Positions 1 through 5,885 are shown, counted from the stretch's first letter. The stretch: DNA of 11,749 nucleotides from an uncultured Prevotella sp. (GCA_902477645.1 CABSIA010000095.1:1-11749), one strand, 5' to 3'. Notes: generated by a model from the letters alone, not told the origin. Made by a program: numbers and translations.

Positions 1-66
1 CTGGTAATCGCCGTCAAATTATTCAGGAAAAAGGTTAATGTGGGATGCACTATTATTATGGTTTAA
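1..66 (+). CDS. Possible 3' end of a gene cut by the window edge
   Basis: Frame 1 is open from the first base to a TAA at 64-66 and would give a 21-residue tail (starting LVIAVKLFRKK). The hydrophobic-then-basic character would suit the end of a membrane protein. A second plus-strand frame is also open, from base 3 to a TAA at 36-38, so the choice is not secure. No minus-strand start was found between here and base 108. The inverted repeat at 61-106 starts at this stop codon, as the other repeats in this window do at theirs, which slightly favours frame 1. No function can be assigned. Confidence 0.2.
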   Translation: MVIAVKLFRKKVNVGCTIIMV

Positions 67-106
67 TGTTTAGAGTTTAAAGTTGCATTTTACATTAAAC
101 TTTAAT
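61..106. repeat. AT-rich inverted repeat built of 7-base units
   Basis: GTTTAATGT (61-69) is an exact inverted copy of ACATTAAAC (92-100). A second pairing, TTAAAGTT (77-84) with AACTTTAA (98-105), competes with it. The left arm reads as three heptads, TTTAATG, TTTAGAG and TTTAAAG (62-82). The right arm contains CATTAAA and CTTTAAT (93-106). It lies just before the stop of the minus-strand gene at 109, so it may serve as a terminator for one or both strands, but there is no clear T-run. Confidence 0.5.
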
Positions 107-108
107 CC

Positions 109-762
109 CTAATCTGTTTTGTTTTTATCGTTTTTGCGGCTTATGTATATGTAACCGAGGCCATAGCAGGCTACAAGTGCGCCCACGGCTGATAATACAG
201 AAATTTCCATTATCATTCCCATCAACAACAAGCCTACGCCGATGGAAGTGTTCTTTACGCCTTTTTCCCTGTATTGCGTGTCAATTTCCACATCAGTCTC
301 AGGCAGAGGCTGTCCCTGCTCAATGGCTTTGGCTGAGAGAGTGACGTTGTCGTTGTGGCGCTTTATCAGCATGCGGATGATGAGGGCAAGAATGATGAAC
401 GGCGAGATGCAAAGAAGGAAAAGCAAAAGCAAAATGAAGATGGCGAGGAAAATGCCGCCAATGCCGAAACCTATAGTCTTTGCCCACAAGTCTAACGGTG
501 TGCCGCTGAACATATCGTCAATATCCTCATCATAGTCTACCGTGTAGGTCTGTGTGGCAGTAGTTGATGTTTGTGCCGGATCAACAACAGACGTTGTGTC
601 AGAGAAAGCCTCAATGCCGTTGTTGTCTGTGGTGTCGGCAACTTGTGTAGTTTGCTGCGCTACAGGATGATGGCGATGTTTCTGTGCTGTGGCAGGTGTG
701 GTGACATACAGCATCATGGCTGCCATAGCTGCCATAATTGTCAAGAAAGTGTATCGTTTCAT
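109..762 (-). CDS. Membrane protein, DUF6249-like, unknown function
   Basis: 217 residues with an ATG start and TAG stop. Residues 1-26 look like a signal peptide or signal anchor (basic start, hydrophobic core, TPATAQ cleavage-like end). A low-complexity Thr/Asp/Gln-rich segment follows (about 27-90). There is a long hydrophobic segment at about 97-134, then a soluble stretch with KAIEQGQPLPE (145-155), then one or two more membrane segments at about 172-208 and a basic/acidic tail. The core layout (long TM, basic turn, AIEQGQPLPE-like motif, final TM pair) resembles the Bacteroidetes family DUF6249; this is from memory of the family, not a search. Related genes often lie next to an ECF sigma factor gene, but none is visible here. 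It is divergent from the rsmF-like gene, and I could not find a convincing promoter for it. Function unknown. Confidence 0.75.
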   Translation of the reverse strand: MKRYTFLTIMAAMAAMMLYVTTPATAQKHRHHPVAQQTTQVADTTDNNGIEAFSDTTSVVDPAQTSTTATQTYTVDYDEDIDDMFSGTPLDLWAKTIGFGIGGIFLAIFILLLLFLLCISPFIILALIIRMLIKRHNDNVTLSAKAIEQGQPLPETDVEIDTQYREKGVKNTSIGVGLLLMGMIMEISVLSAVGALVACYGLGYIYISRKNDKNKTD

Positions 763-810
763 ATCTTACTGTTATTGTTTTTACAGTTATTTGACGAAGT
801 GAGTGCCTGT

Positions 811-845
811 TTTGTTGCGAATATACGAAAAAAAAGTTATTTTTG
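811..845 (+). promoter_or_regulatory. Bacteroidetes-type promoter for the rsmF-like/folA pair
   Basis: The -7 box TATTTTTG (838-845) fits TAnnTTTG, and TTG at 815-817 sits 20 bases upstream as a -33 box. Transcription would start near 852, about 17 bases before the chosen ATG at 869. This argues against the longer in-frame start at 803, which lies upstream of the promoter. Confidence 0.6.
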
Positions 846-868
846 CATCCGAAAAGCATAAAAACAGC

Positions 869-2146
869 ATGACATTACCTGAAGATTTCAAGACATATAC
901 ACGCCAGCTGATGGGCGACAGCCTTTACGACAGCTTCATCGCAGGCATGGGCGAGGATGCACCTGCAAGCATAAGGATTAATCCGTTCAAAGTAGATGCC
1001 GGCAACATGACGGTGGCAGGCAACAGCGGCGGTGTGCCATGGTGCCCATACGGTTATTATCTTGAGGGCAGACCGCCTTTCACCTTCGACCCTCTGCTTC
1101 ATTCGGGCGCATATTACGTCCAGGAGGCATCGTCTATGTTTATAGACCACGTTGTCAGACAGATCATGAGCAGCGAGCCGATAAGCGTTCTCGACCTCTG
1201 TGCGGCACCCGGCGGAAAGTCTACTTGTGCTATGTCGGCATTGCCACATGGCAGCGTTATGTTCAGCAACGAGCCAATCAGACTAAGGGCGGCAGTGCTG
1301 GCAGAGAACATCATTAAGTTTGGCAAAGACGGCATGATTGTCACCAACAACTATCCCGCCGATTACCGCAAAGCCGGGATGGAGTTTGACGCCGTTATAG
1401 CCGATGTACCATGCTCTGGCGAGGGAATGTTCAGGAAAGACGCAGGTGCCGTCAGCGAGTGGAGCACTGACAATGTTGCTAAATGCCGTAATCTGCAGCG
1501 CAGCATCGTAGAGGATATATGGCCGTGTCTTAGGCCTGGCGGCATTATGGTTTATTCCACATGCACCTTCAATGCCCACGAGGACGAGGAGAATGTACAG
1601 TGGATAGCGAATGAGTTTGGAGCCGACTTCGTGGAAATAGACACTAAACCAGAGTGGAACATTACAGGAGCGCTGACAGGAGACATGCCTGCCTACCGCT
1701 TTATTCCCGGTGTCTCTAAAGGCGAGGGGCTATTTATGGCAGTGTTGCGGAAGCATGGCGACAGCCTACGGGGAGGCATGAGGCTCAACGAGCTTACAGC
1801 ATTGGCATCAAAACGGCTGAAAATCATAGCTAACGGCGTAAAGGCTCCTGCCATAAAAGGCAAACAGACAATACCCGACCACAGCGAGGCTATGAGCATT
1901 CTCACTCCAGAGAACAAATATACAAGAGTAGACATTGGCTACGACAAGGCTATAGCCTATCTGCGCCATGAGGCCATAACATTGCCCGAAGACGCACCTC
2001 GTGGCATTGTCGAGCTGACATACCACGGCATGGCTCTTGGCTTTGCCAAAAACCTCGGCAACAGGGCAAACAACCTCTATCCTCAAGAATGGAGAATTAA
2101 GAGCACACACATACCGTCCGACTTCAATCCGATATTGTTATGGTAA
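869..2146 (+). CDS. rsmF: RsmF/NOL1-type RNA (cytosine-C5) methyltransferase
   Basis: 425 residues if started at ATG 869; an in-frame ATG at 803 would add 22 residues, but it precedes the promoter. It is an S-adenosylmethionine-dependent RNA m5C methyltransferase of the NSUN/RsmF family, probably acting on 16S rRNA; the target is inferred. The SAM-binding motif VLDLCAAPGGKST is at 107-119. Motif IV DVPCSGEGMF is at 179-188 with Cys182, and motif VI YSTCTFN is at 229-235 with Cys232. In this family the motif VI Cys is the nucleophile and the motif IV Cys helps release product; both are present. The N-terminal about 100 residues fit the RNA-binding pre-domain (SIRINPFK). The last about 85 residues (YLRHEAI, GFAKNLGNRANNLYPQEWRI) fit the PUA-like C-terminal domain of RsmF proteins. 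Its stop overlaps the start of folA by 7 bases, so the two are probably cotranscribed. Confidence 0.92.
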   Translation: MTLPEDFKTYTRQLMGDSLYDSFIAGMGEDAPASIRINPFKVDAGNMTVAGNSGGVPWCPYGYYLEGRPPFTFDPLLHSGAYYVQEASSMFIDHVVRQIMSSEPISVLDLCAAPGGKSTCAMSALPHGSVMFSNEPIRLRAAVLAENIIKFGKDGMIVTNNYPADYRKAGMEFDAVIADVPCSGEGMFRKDAGAVSEWSTDNVAKCRNLQRSIVEDIWPCLRPGGIMVYSTCTFNAHEDEENVQWIANEFGADFVEIDTKPEWNITGALTGDMPAYRFIPGVSKGEGLFMAVLRKHGDSLRGGMRLNELTALASKRLKIIANGVKAPAIKGKQTIPDHSEAMSILTPENKYTRVDIGYDKAIAYLRHEAITLPEDAPRGIVELTYHGMALGFAKNLGNRANNLYPQEWRIKSTHIPSDFNPILLW

Positions 2147-2613
2147 ATATAATCGCCATTGTCGACAGTGACAGAGCCATTGGATATCAGAACTGTCTGA
2201 TATACAATATTCCTGAGGACATGAGACATTTCAAGCAGCTAACCATGGGACACGCAGTGATAATGGGAAGGAAAACATTCGAGTCGCTGCCCAACGGAGC
2301 GTTGCCCGGAAGAAGAAACATAATAGTAAGCCGAAACATTGAGACTATTGACGGAGCCGAGGTCTACGAGTCTATAACAGAAGCCCTAAACGCCTGCCGA
2401 AACGAGGAAGTCTTTATAATAGGCGGCGCAGAAATCTACCGGCAAACAATAAACATTGCCGACCGTCTGTATCTTACCGTTGTCGACAAAAGGGCACAGG
2501 CTGCCGACGCATGGTTCCCACCTTACGACGGATGGGAACTGAAAGAGAAAAAGCAGAATGCGGGATTTGCATTCTGCATGTATGAGGCTCCCCTTTCTCC
2601 CGGCGGGGGGTGA
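2140..2613 (+). CDS. folA: Dihydrofolate reductase
   Basis: 157 residues, a normal length for chromosomal DHFR. It reduces dihydrofolate to tetrahydrofolate with NADPH in the cytoplasm and is the target of trimethoprim. Visible motifs: IVDSDRAIGYQN (7-18, Met20-loop region), NIPEDMRHFK (23-32) with the substrate-binding acid Asp27, VIMGRKTFESLP (40-51), the NADPH-binding ALPGRRNIIVSR (54-65), and VFIIGGAEIY (91-100). The position equal to E. coli Trp22 is Tyr22 here; from memory, aromatic replacements there are seen in other Bacteroidetes DHFRs. The family's usual end is near FAFCMYEA (143-150), and the last seven residues (PLSPGGG) come from a C- and G-rich stretch that looks added on. The ATG overlaps the end of the upstream methyltransferase gene by 7 bases, which suggests translational coupling. 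It converges on the Lrp gene with only 29 bases between stops. Confidence 0.96.
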   Translation: MVNIIAIVDSDRAIGYQNCLIYNIPEDMRHFKQLTMGHAVIMGRKTFESLPNGALPGRRNIIVSRNIETIDGAEVYESITEALNACRNEEVFIIGGAEIYRQTINIADRLYLTVVDKRAQAADAWFPPYDGWELKEKKQNAGFAFCMYEAPLSPGGG

Positions 2614-2634
2614 AGAACGAAAAAACAACGTTCT
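2614..2634. terminator. Possible weak bidirectional terminator between folA and lrp
   Basis: AGAACG (2614-2619) pairs with CGTTCT (2629-2634) across a 9-base loop, inside the 29-base gap between two convergent stop codons. There is no T-run after the stem on either strand, so it is only a candidate; position is the main argument. Confidence 0.25.
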
Positions 2635-2642
2635 CAAAATCC

Positions 2643-3146
2643 TCAACGGGTGGGCAGGGAGGCTTCCTCTTCCTCCTCCTCATCATCATAGTCAGGTATT
2701 GGCAACTGACGGTCTATCACGGCATTGAACGACACGATAGTCTCGCTGCGCGAAAGTCCCAACGGCTGCAGCTTGTCGTGTATGATGTTGAGAAGATGGT
2801 GGTTGTTGAGAGCGTATATTTTCAAAAACATATCGTATCCGCCCGTTGTATAATGGCACTCCACAACCTCCGGTATCTGCTTTAGCCTGTCGAGTACTTT
2901 ATCAAAATCCTCAGGGTCTTTCAGATACAGTCCCACGTATGCGCATGTCTCGTAGCCTATCTTCTCAGGATTGATTATAAACTGCGAGCCTTGCAACACT
3001 CCCGAGCTAACAAGTTTCTGTATGCGCTGGTGAATGGCGGCGCCACTCACATTGCAAGCTCTTGCAACCTCAAGGAAAGGAATCCTTGCGTCTTGAGCTA
3101 TCATTCTGAGAATTTTCTTGTCTAAAGAGTCTAATCTGTGTGACAT
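2643..3146 (-). CDS. Lrp/AsnC family transcriptional regulator
   Basis: 167 residues with an ATG start. The N-terminal winged helix-turn-helix covers about 4-58 (LDSLDKKILRMIAQDAR, then FLEVARACNVSGAAIHQRI with the recognition helix near 35-46, then a GVLQG turn). The RAM (ligand-sensing, oligomerising) domain is at about 65-146, with VECHYTTGGYDMFLKI at 95-110 containing the conserved GxYD. These proteins form dimers to octamers and respond to amino acids; the ligand and regulon here cannot be read from sequence. The tail after about residue 150 is odd: PDYDD followed by six Glu, then ASLPTR. That exceeds the usual length of about 150-155 residues, and its DNA is a run of GAG/GAA codons. The gene has its own promoter (3175-3205) and is not part of the exb operon, whose last stop is 98 bases upstream. 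Confidence 0.94.
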   Translation of the reverse strand: MSHRLDSLDKKILRMIAQDARIPFLEVARACNVSGAAIHQRIQKLVSSGVLQGSQFIINPEKIGYETCAYVGLYLKDPEDFDKVLDRLKQIPEVVECHYTTGGYDMFLKIYALNNHHLLNIIHDKLQPLGLSRSETIVSFNAVIDRQLPIPDYDDEEEEEEASLPTR

Positions 3147-3174
3147 GTTATTAAATATTTATTCTATTTGTCGG

Positions 3175-3205
3175 CAAAGTTAAAATAAAAGACTTAAACC
3201 ACAAA
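3175..3205 (-). promoter_or_regulatory. Bacteroidetes-type promoter for the Lrp gene
   Basis: On the minus strand the -7 box reads TAACTTTG (3182-3175), an exact TAnnTTTG. The -33 box TTTG is at 3205-3202, 19 bases away. Both elements and the spacing match the Bacteroidetes consensus. Transcription would start near 3168, about 20 bases upstream of the ATG at 3146. Confidence 0.7.
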
Positions 3206-3244
3206 AAAACTCCTCAAATAATTCATAACACCACCACAAAAACA

Positions 3245-3703
3245 TCAAATCTCCCTTGCCGAATAGCAAACATTGTATATGCGCGCCTGACGTATAGCCT
3301 GCTTCACTGCCGTCACTATCCCCATCGGCGCCTTCTTGTCGGCTTTTATCGAGACAACTATTTTCTGCTTGTCCTCGGGCGACATTTCCGCTTTCTCTTT
3401 CAGCAGACAGCCCGTAACCTCGTCAATGGAGATTATCCTGCCGTTCATCTGAATATTCGTAGGCTCTCCTGTGACTGTGCCGTCGTCGTCCGTCTGCCTG
3501 CCTATATATATATATACAGTGGCAGACTTTTTCCCGGCTTGGGACAGCGAGCTGCCTTGCGGCATGTCACATTTCACCCTCATAGTCTCAGTCCGCATGT
3601 GGGTAACAATCATGAAGAAAAACAACACCACAAAAATCAGGTCGGGCAACGATGCCGTGTTCAATTCCGGTATCTCGCGCCGGTTGCGTCTTATAAGGCT
3701 CAT
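3245..3703 (-). CDS. exbD: ExbD/TolR family biopolymer transport protein (second copy)
   Basis: 152 residues. ExbD subunits sit inside the ExbB pore, and a conserved Asp in their single membrane helix carries protons that power TonB. Here the cytoplasmic start is RRNRREIPELNTASLPDLIF (5-24) and the membrane helix is about 18-36 with Asp21 as the candidate proton carrier. The rest (about 40-152) is periplasmic, with the family ending KAPMGIVTAVKQAIRQAR. The ATG overlaps the stop of the upstream exbD by 4 bases (ATGA), so translation is likely coupled. A (TA)7 run within the reading frame at 3503-3516 encodes Tyr-Ile-Tyr-Ile and could be slippage-prone. It is the last gene of the exb operon. 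Confidence 0.93.
   Translation of the reverse strand: MSLIRRNRREIPELNTASLPDLIFVVLFFFMIVTHMRTETMRVKCDMPQGSSLSQAGKKSATVYIYIGRQTDDDGTVTGEPTNIQMNGRIISIDEVTGCLLKEKAEMSPEDKQKIVVSIKADKKAPMGIVTAVKQAIRQARIYNVCYSAREI
3503..3516. repeat. (TA)7 dinucleotide run inside exbD
   Basis: Seven uninterrupted TA units within the second exbD reading frame. The unit length is not a multiple of three, so gain or loss of one unit would shift the frame in the periplasmic domain. Confidence 0.85.
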
Positions 3704-4236
3704 ATCTTCTCCTCCCTTGTGCCGGCTGACACATTATATTGCTCGCTTACACGCATAGGGCACAGTTCCCTGACACGGTCACGCTCAGAGTCGTCAAGCC
3801 TGGAGAACGGCCGGTTATAGAGCTTCAGCGATATTCCGTTCCTTACATCAGCGTATGCCATCATTATCTCGTTCTGTATCTGGAAATAAGTATCGTACGA
3901 AGATTCGGGCGACGCATTGACTGTTATCACGTGCTGTTTCCCCACCCTGCAAACGAAGTCACGTACCTGTCGGCGAAACCGTTTTTTTACTATTGGCTGC
4001 CCGTCTACGAACGCGGAGTCGGCAGACGTTATCTCTATTTCCATAAGGCGGTCTTTGCTTATCTCCGTTTCCTGCTGCTCTTTCTTGTTGTCCATTGGCG
4101 GCAACACACGTCTCAGTCCCTTGTCTGCATCCATAGATGTGGTGACAAGGAAAAACACCAGCAGCATAAACGATATGTCGGCTGTAGATGTGGTGTTCAG
4201 TCTCGGGACGAACCGCCTTTTTCTGCGTTTAATCAT
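3700..4236 (-). CDS. exbD: ExbD/TolR family biopolymer transport protein (first copy)
   Basis: 178 residues with an ATG start. A strongly basic cytoplasmic N-terminus (MIKRRKRRFVPRLNTTS) leads into one membrane helix (about 18-35) carrying the conserved acidic residue, Asp20, in TADISFMLLVFFLVTT. It is followed by a periplasmic domain. The paired ExbD arrangement, two different paralogues in a row, is common in Bacteroidetes, where the two may form mixed dimers within the ExbB pentamer; that is family knowledge and inference. This copy is longer than its neighbour because of an insert with a charged helix (about 48-66) and an extended C-terminus (RDRVRELCPMRVSEQYNV). A 44-base spacer of heptad repeats separates it from the upstream 4-TM gene, while its stop overlaps the start of the next exbD by 4 bases. 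Confidence 0.93.
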   Translation of the reverse strand: MIKRRKRRFVPRLNTTSTADISFMLLVFFLVTTSMDADKGLRRVLPPMDNKKEQQETEISKDRLMEIEITSADSAFVDGQPIVKKRFRRQVRDFVCRVGKQHVITVNASPESSYDTYFQIQNEIMMAYADVRNGISLKLYNRPFSRLDDSERDRVRELCPMRVSEQYNVSAGTREEKI

Positions 4237-4244
4237 TCTGTTTC

Positions 4245-4286
4245 TTCATTCTTCATTCTTCACTCTTCATTCTTCACTCTTCACTT
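4245..4286. repeat. Six-unit heptamer tandem array upstream of exbD
   Basis: On the plus strand six 7-base units follow in register: TTCATTC, TTCATTC, TTCACTC, TTCATTC, TTCACTC, TTCACTT. On the coding (minus) strand they read GAATGAA/GAGTGAA. The array begins within the stop codon of the 4-TM gene and ends nine bases before the ATG of exbD, so it makes up nearly all of the spacer and contains the only purine-rich stretches that could act as a ribosome binding site. Confidence 0.9.
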
Positions 4287-4793
4287 CCTTCTGCCGTTTG
4301 CAACCGTTGCGCCTATAATTATGACTATGCCTGCGGCAACAAGCAGCAATGCCGAGCAGACGAACATGTCGGCAGTCCTCAGCCACAGCGTGTCTGTATA
4401 TTCTTTTCCATTTATGAATATCATGTCCGACGAACCGAAAGCAAATGTCAGCACCAACACTGCAACTACGGCAGCCACAGTAGAATATGCTATTTTCTTG
4501 ACAGGTATGTTGTTTACGATTCTGCCTCCACGCCCTGCCTGTTTGAGCGACCTTGCCACAGCCCACACCGTGAGCGCAAGTGCCACAGCGAGTATCAGTG
4601 CGGCGAAAACCATCAGAACGTCAGTAAACACAGGGGCTGTGAAGTTTGAGTTTTCCACGTAAGGAGTATCGTAGCCAACGAGCCAAAACAGGGCAAACAC
4701 CACGGCCGCCGTCCACGTTATGATGTGGAAGACACGGCGGCTGGCTCTGTTGCCCACAGGCAGACGGAAGTCTTTGAAACTGGTGTGTCTCAT
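4281..4793 (-). CDS. Four-helix membrane protein between exbB and exbD, unknown function
   Basis: 170 residues with an ATG start and TGA stop. Four hydrophobic helices are visible at about 21-41, 56-80, 101-120 and 142-165. The N-terminus is basic (KDFRLPVGNRASRR) and an Arg/Lys-rich loop lies at 81-100. I know of no named domain for it. It starts 9 bases after the exbB stop and is followed by exbD, and similar small membrane proteins occur at this position in other Bacteroidales exb operons (from memory). An accessory role in the ExbB-ExbD complex is therefore likely, but inferred from context only. Confidence 0.85.
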   Translation of the reverse strand: MRHTSFKDFRLPVGNRASRRVFHIITWTAAVVFALFWLVGYDTPYVENSNFTAPVFTDVLMVFAALILAVALALTVWAVARSLKQAGRGGRIVNNIPVKKIAYSTVAAVVAVLVLTFAFGSSDMIFINGKEYTDTLWLRTADMFVCSALLLVAAGIVIIIGATVANGRRK

Positions 4794-4802
4794 ATTCTTT
4801 TG

Positions 4803-5651
4803 TTATTTTCGTCCGTTCTTATATCGTGTCAAAGAGTCAAGCAGGGTTATCGCGCTCTCCTCCATCTGGCTCGTAAGGTGCTCTATTTTCGAGAGAATAT
4901 AGTTGTAGAACATCTGCAACACTATAGCCACGATTATACCGAAAATGGTTGTTATCAGCGCAACCTTCATACCCGACGCCACAATGGTAGGGCTGATGTC
5001 GGCAGCCTGCTGCATCTGGTCGAAAGCCATTACCATACCGATTACCGTTCCGAGAAAACCAAGCGAGGGTGCCAATGTGATAAAAAGCGTAATCCATGAG
5101 CATCCCCTCTCGAGGTTGGCAACCTGCACGCTGCCATAGCTCGACACCGAGCGCTCTATGTTCTCGGTGCTCTCGTTTATGCGCTCAAGACCCTGATAAC
5201 AGATAGAGGCAACCGGTCCGCGTGTGTTGCGGCACAGCTCCTTTGCGCCCTCTATGTCGCCCTCCATAATCTTAGCGTCCACGTCGGCAATGAACTTCTT
5301 TGCGTTTATCTCGGAAAGACTAAGGTAAATAATCCTCTCAATGCAGAAAGCCAAACCAAGCACAAGCGCCAAAGCCACCAGCGACATAAATCCGGCATTG
5401 CCCTCTATGAACTTGCGCTTCAGGGCGTGACGCAGGCCGCCGCCCTCCTCCACCTCCTCGCCGCTGTTGCTCAGATAGCTCTCTGCGGCAGCTACAACAG
5501 AGTCGGCCTCGGTTAAAGACAAATCGGCAGAGTCTGTTGCCACAATCTCGGTATTTACGCTGTCGTTGCCGTTTGCCGCCATTATGGTGCAGTCCGAATG
5601 CCACAATGCCAGCATGCTGACAAATGCTATTACGAAAATCTTTCTCTTCAT
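4803..5651 (-). CDS. exbB: ExbB/TolQ/MotA-family proton channel protein
   Basis: 282 residues with an ATG start. ExbB forms the pentameric inner-membrane channel that, with ExbD, turns proton flow into work on TonB. Residues 1-27 resemble a signal peptide. They are followed by a long acidic exported segment (about 28-75, many Asp/Glu/Ser) not found in E. coli ExbB. Three membrane helices lie at about 87-110, 185-211 and 226-250. The family signature is in TM2, TLAPSLGFLGTVIGMVMAF (192-210), and the cytoplasmic domain lies between TM1 and TM2 (113-182). It is the first gene of the operon, with a strong promoter at 5683-5713. TolQ is an alternative name, but the adjacent paired ExbDs and the tonB gene nearby favour the Ton system. 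Confidence 0.93.
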   Translation of the reverse strand: MKRKIFVIAFVSMLALWHSDCTIMAANGNDSVNTEIVATDSADLSLTEADSVVAAAESYLSNSGEEVEEGGGLRHALKRKFIEGNAGFMSLVALALVLGLAFCIERIIYLSLSEINAKKFIADVDAKIMEGDIEGAKELCRNTRGPVASICYQGLERINESTENIERSVSSYGSVQVANLERGCSWITLFITLAPSLGFLGTVIGMVMAFDQMQQAADISPTIVASGMKVALITTIFGIIVAIVLQMFYNYILSKIEHLTSQMEESAITLLDSLTRYKNGRK

Positions 5652-5682
5652 GTGCTTTTGTTACTTTTTCTACAATATCGTG

Positions 5683-5713
5683 CAAAAATACGAAAATCAG
5701 ATATAATACCAAA
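5683..5713 (-). promoter_or_regulatory. Bacteroidetes-type promoter for the exb operon
   Basis: On the minus strand the -33 box TTTG (5713-5710) is followed after 19 bases by the -7 box TATTTTTG (5690-5683), both exact matches to the Bacteroidetes consensus. Transcription would start near 5676, giving a leader of about 25 bases before the exbB ATG at 5651. No operator is evident. Confidence 0.72.
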
Positions 5714-5797
5714 ACATAATTTACCAATACCCGATATTATTAAGTTTTTATAACTCTCAAAATGGCGGTGGGCAGTTGAGGCAAAAGAGTCCCGCCA

Positions 5798-5863
5798 ACA
5801 TACATACGGACGTACAGGGCTACACATACATACGCACAGCCCTACACATACGGACGTGTAAGC
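5798..5863. repeat. Three degenerate 22-base tandem units rich in ACATACGGACGT
   Basis: Units at 5798-5819, 5820-5841 and 5842-5863 share an ACATAC..ACG pattern. ACATACGGACGT occurs exactly at 5802-5813 and 5846-5857 (44 bases apart), and CTACACATAC occurs at 5820-5829 and 5842-5851 (22 bases apart). Confidence 0.6.
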
Positions 5864-5864
5864 C

Positions 5865-5885
5865 AAGACGTACGTGCGTCTTTTT
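5865..5885 (+). terminator. Intrinsic terminator on the plus strand
   Basis: AAGACG (5865-5870) pairs with CGTCTT (5877-5882), with an additional T-G pair, around an ACGT loop. A run of five T follows (5881-5885). The stem is short, but the form is typical. There is no plus-strand gene upstream of it. Confidence 0.45.

Larger units (their letters stand above)
5753..5885 (+). ncRNA. Candidate structured small RNA, unknown
   Basis: On the plus strand several stems occur one after another. TGGCGG (5763-5768) pairs with CCGCCA (5792-5797), interleaved with ACTCT (5753-5757) and AGAGT (5786-5790), a pseudoknot-like order. AGGGCT (5816-5821) pairs with AGCCCT (5838-5843). TACAC (5843-5847) pairs with GTGTA (5856-5860). 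The series ends in a terminator (5865-5885). A possible weak -7 box TAAGTTTT (5741-5748) lies just upstream. No coding gene on this strand could use the terminator, which is the main reason to suspect a non-coding transcript. It matches no RNA family I recognise. Confidence 0.3.

Noticed and set aside
3..38. Alternative plus-strand gene end (GNRRQIIQEKG)
   Set aside because: It is too short to judge against the frame ending at 66, so neither can be trusted.
803..868. Longer N-terminus for the rsmF-like protein
   Set aside because: The extra 22 codons lie upstream of, or within, the predicted promoter, and MTLPEDF at 869 fits the family start.
3739..4662. Long plus-strand open frame (307 codons) over exbD and the 4-TM gene
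   Set aside because: It runs antisense to two well-supported genes, crosses the heptamer array, and its translation has no domain pattern.
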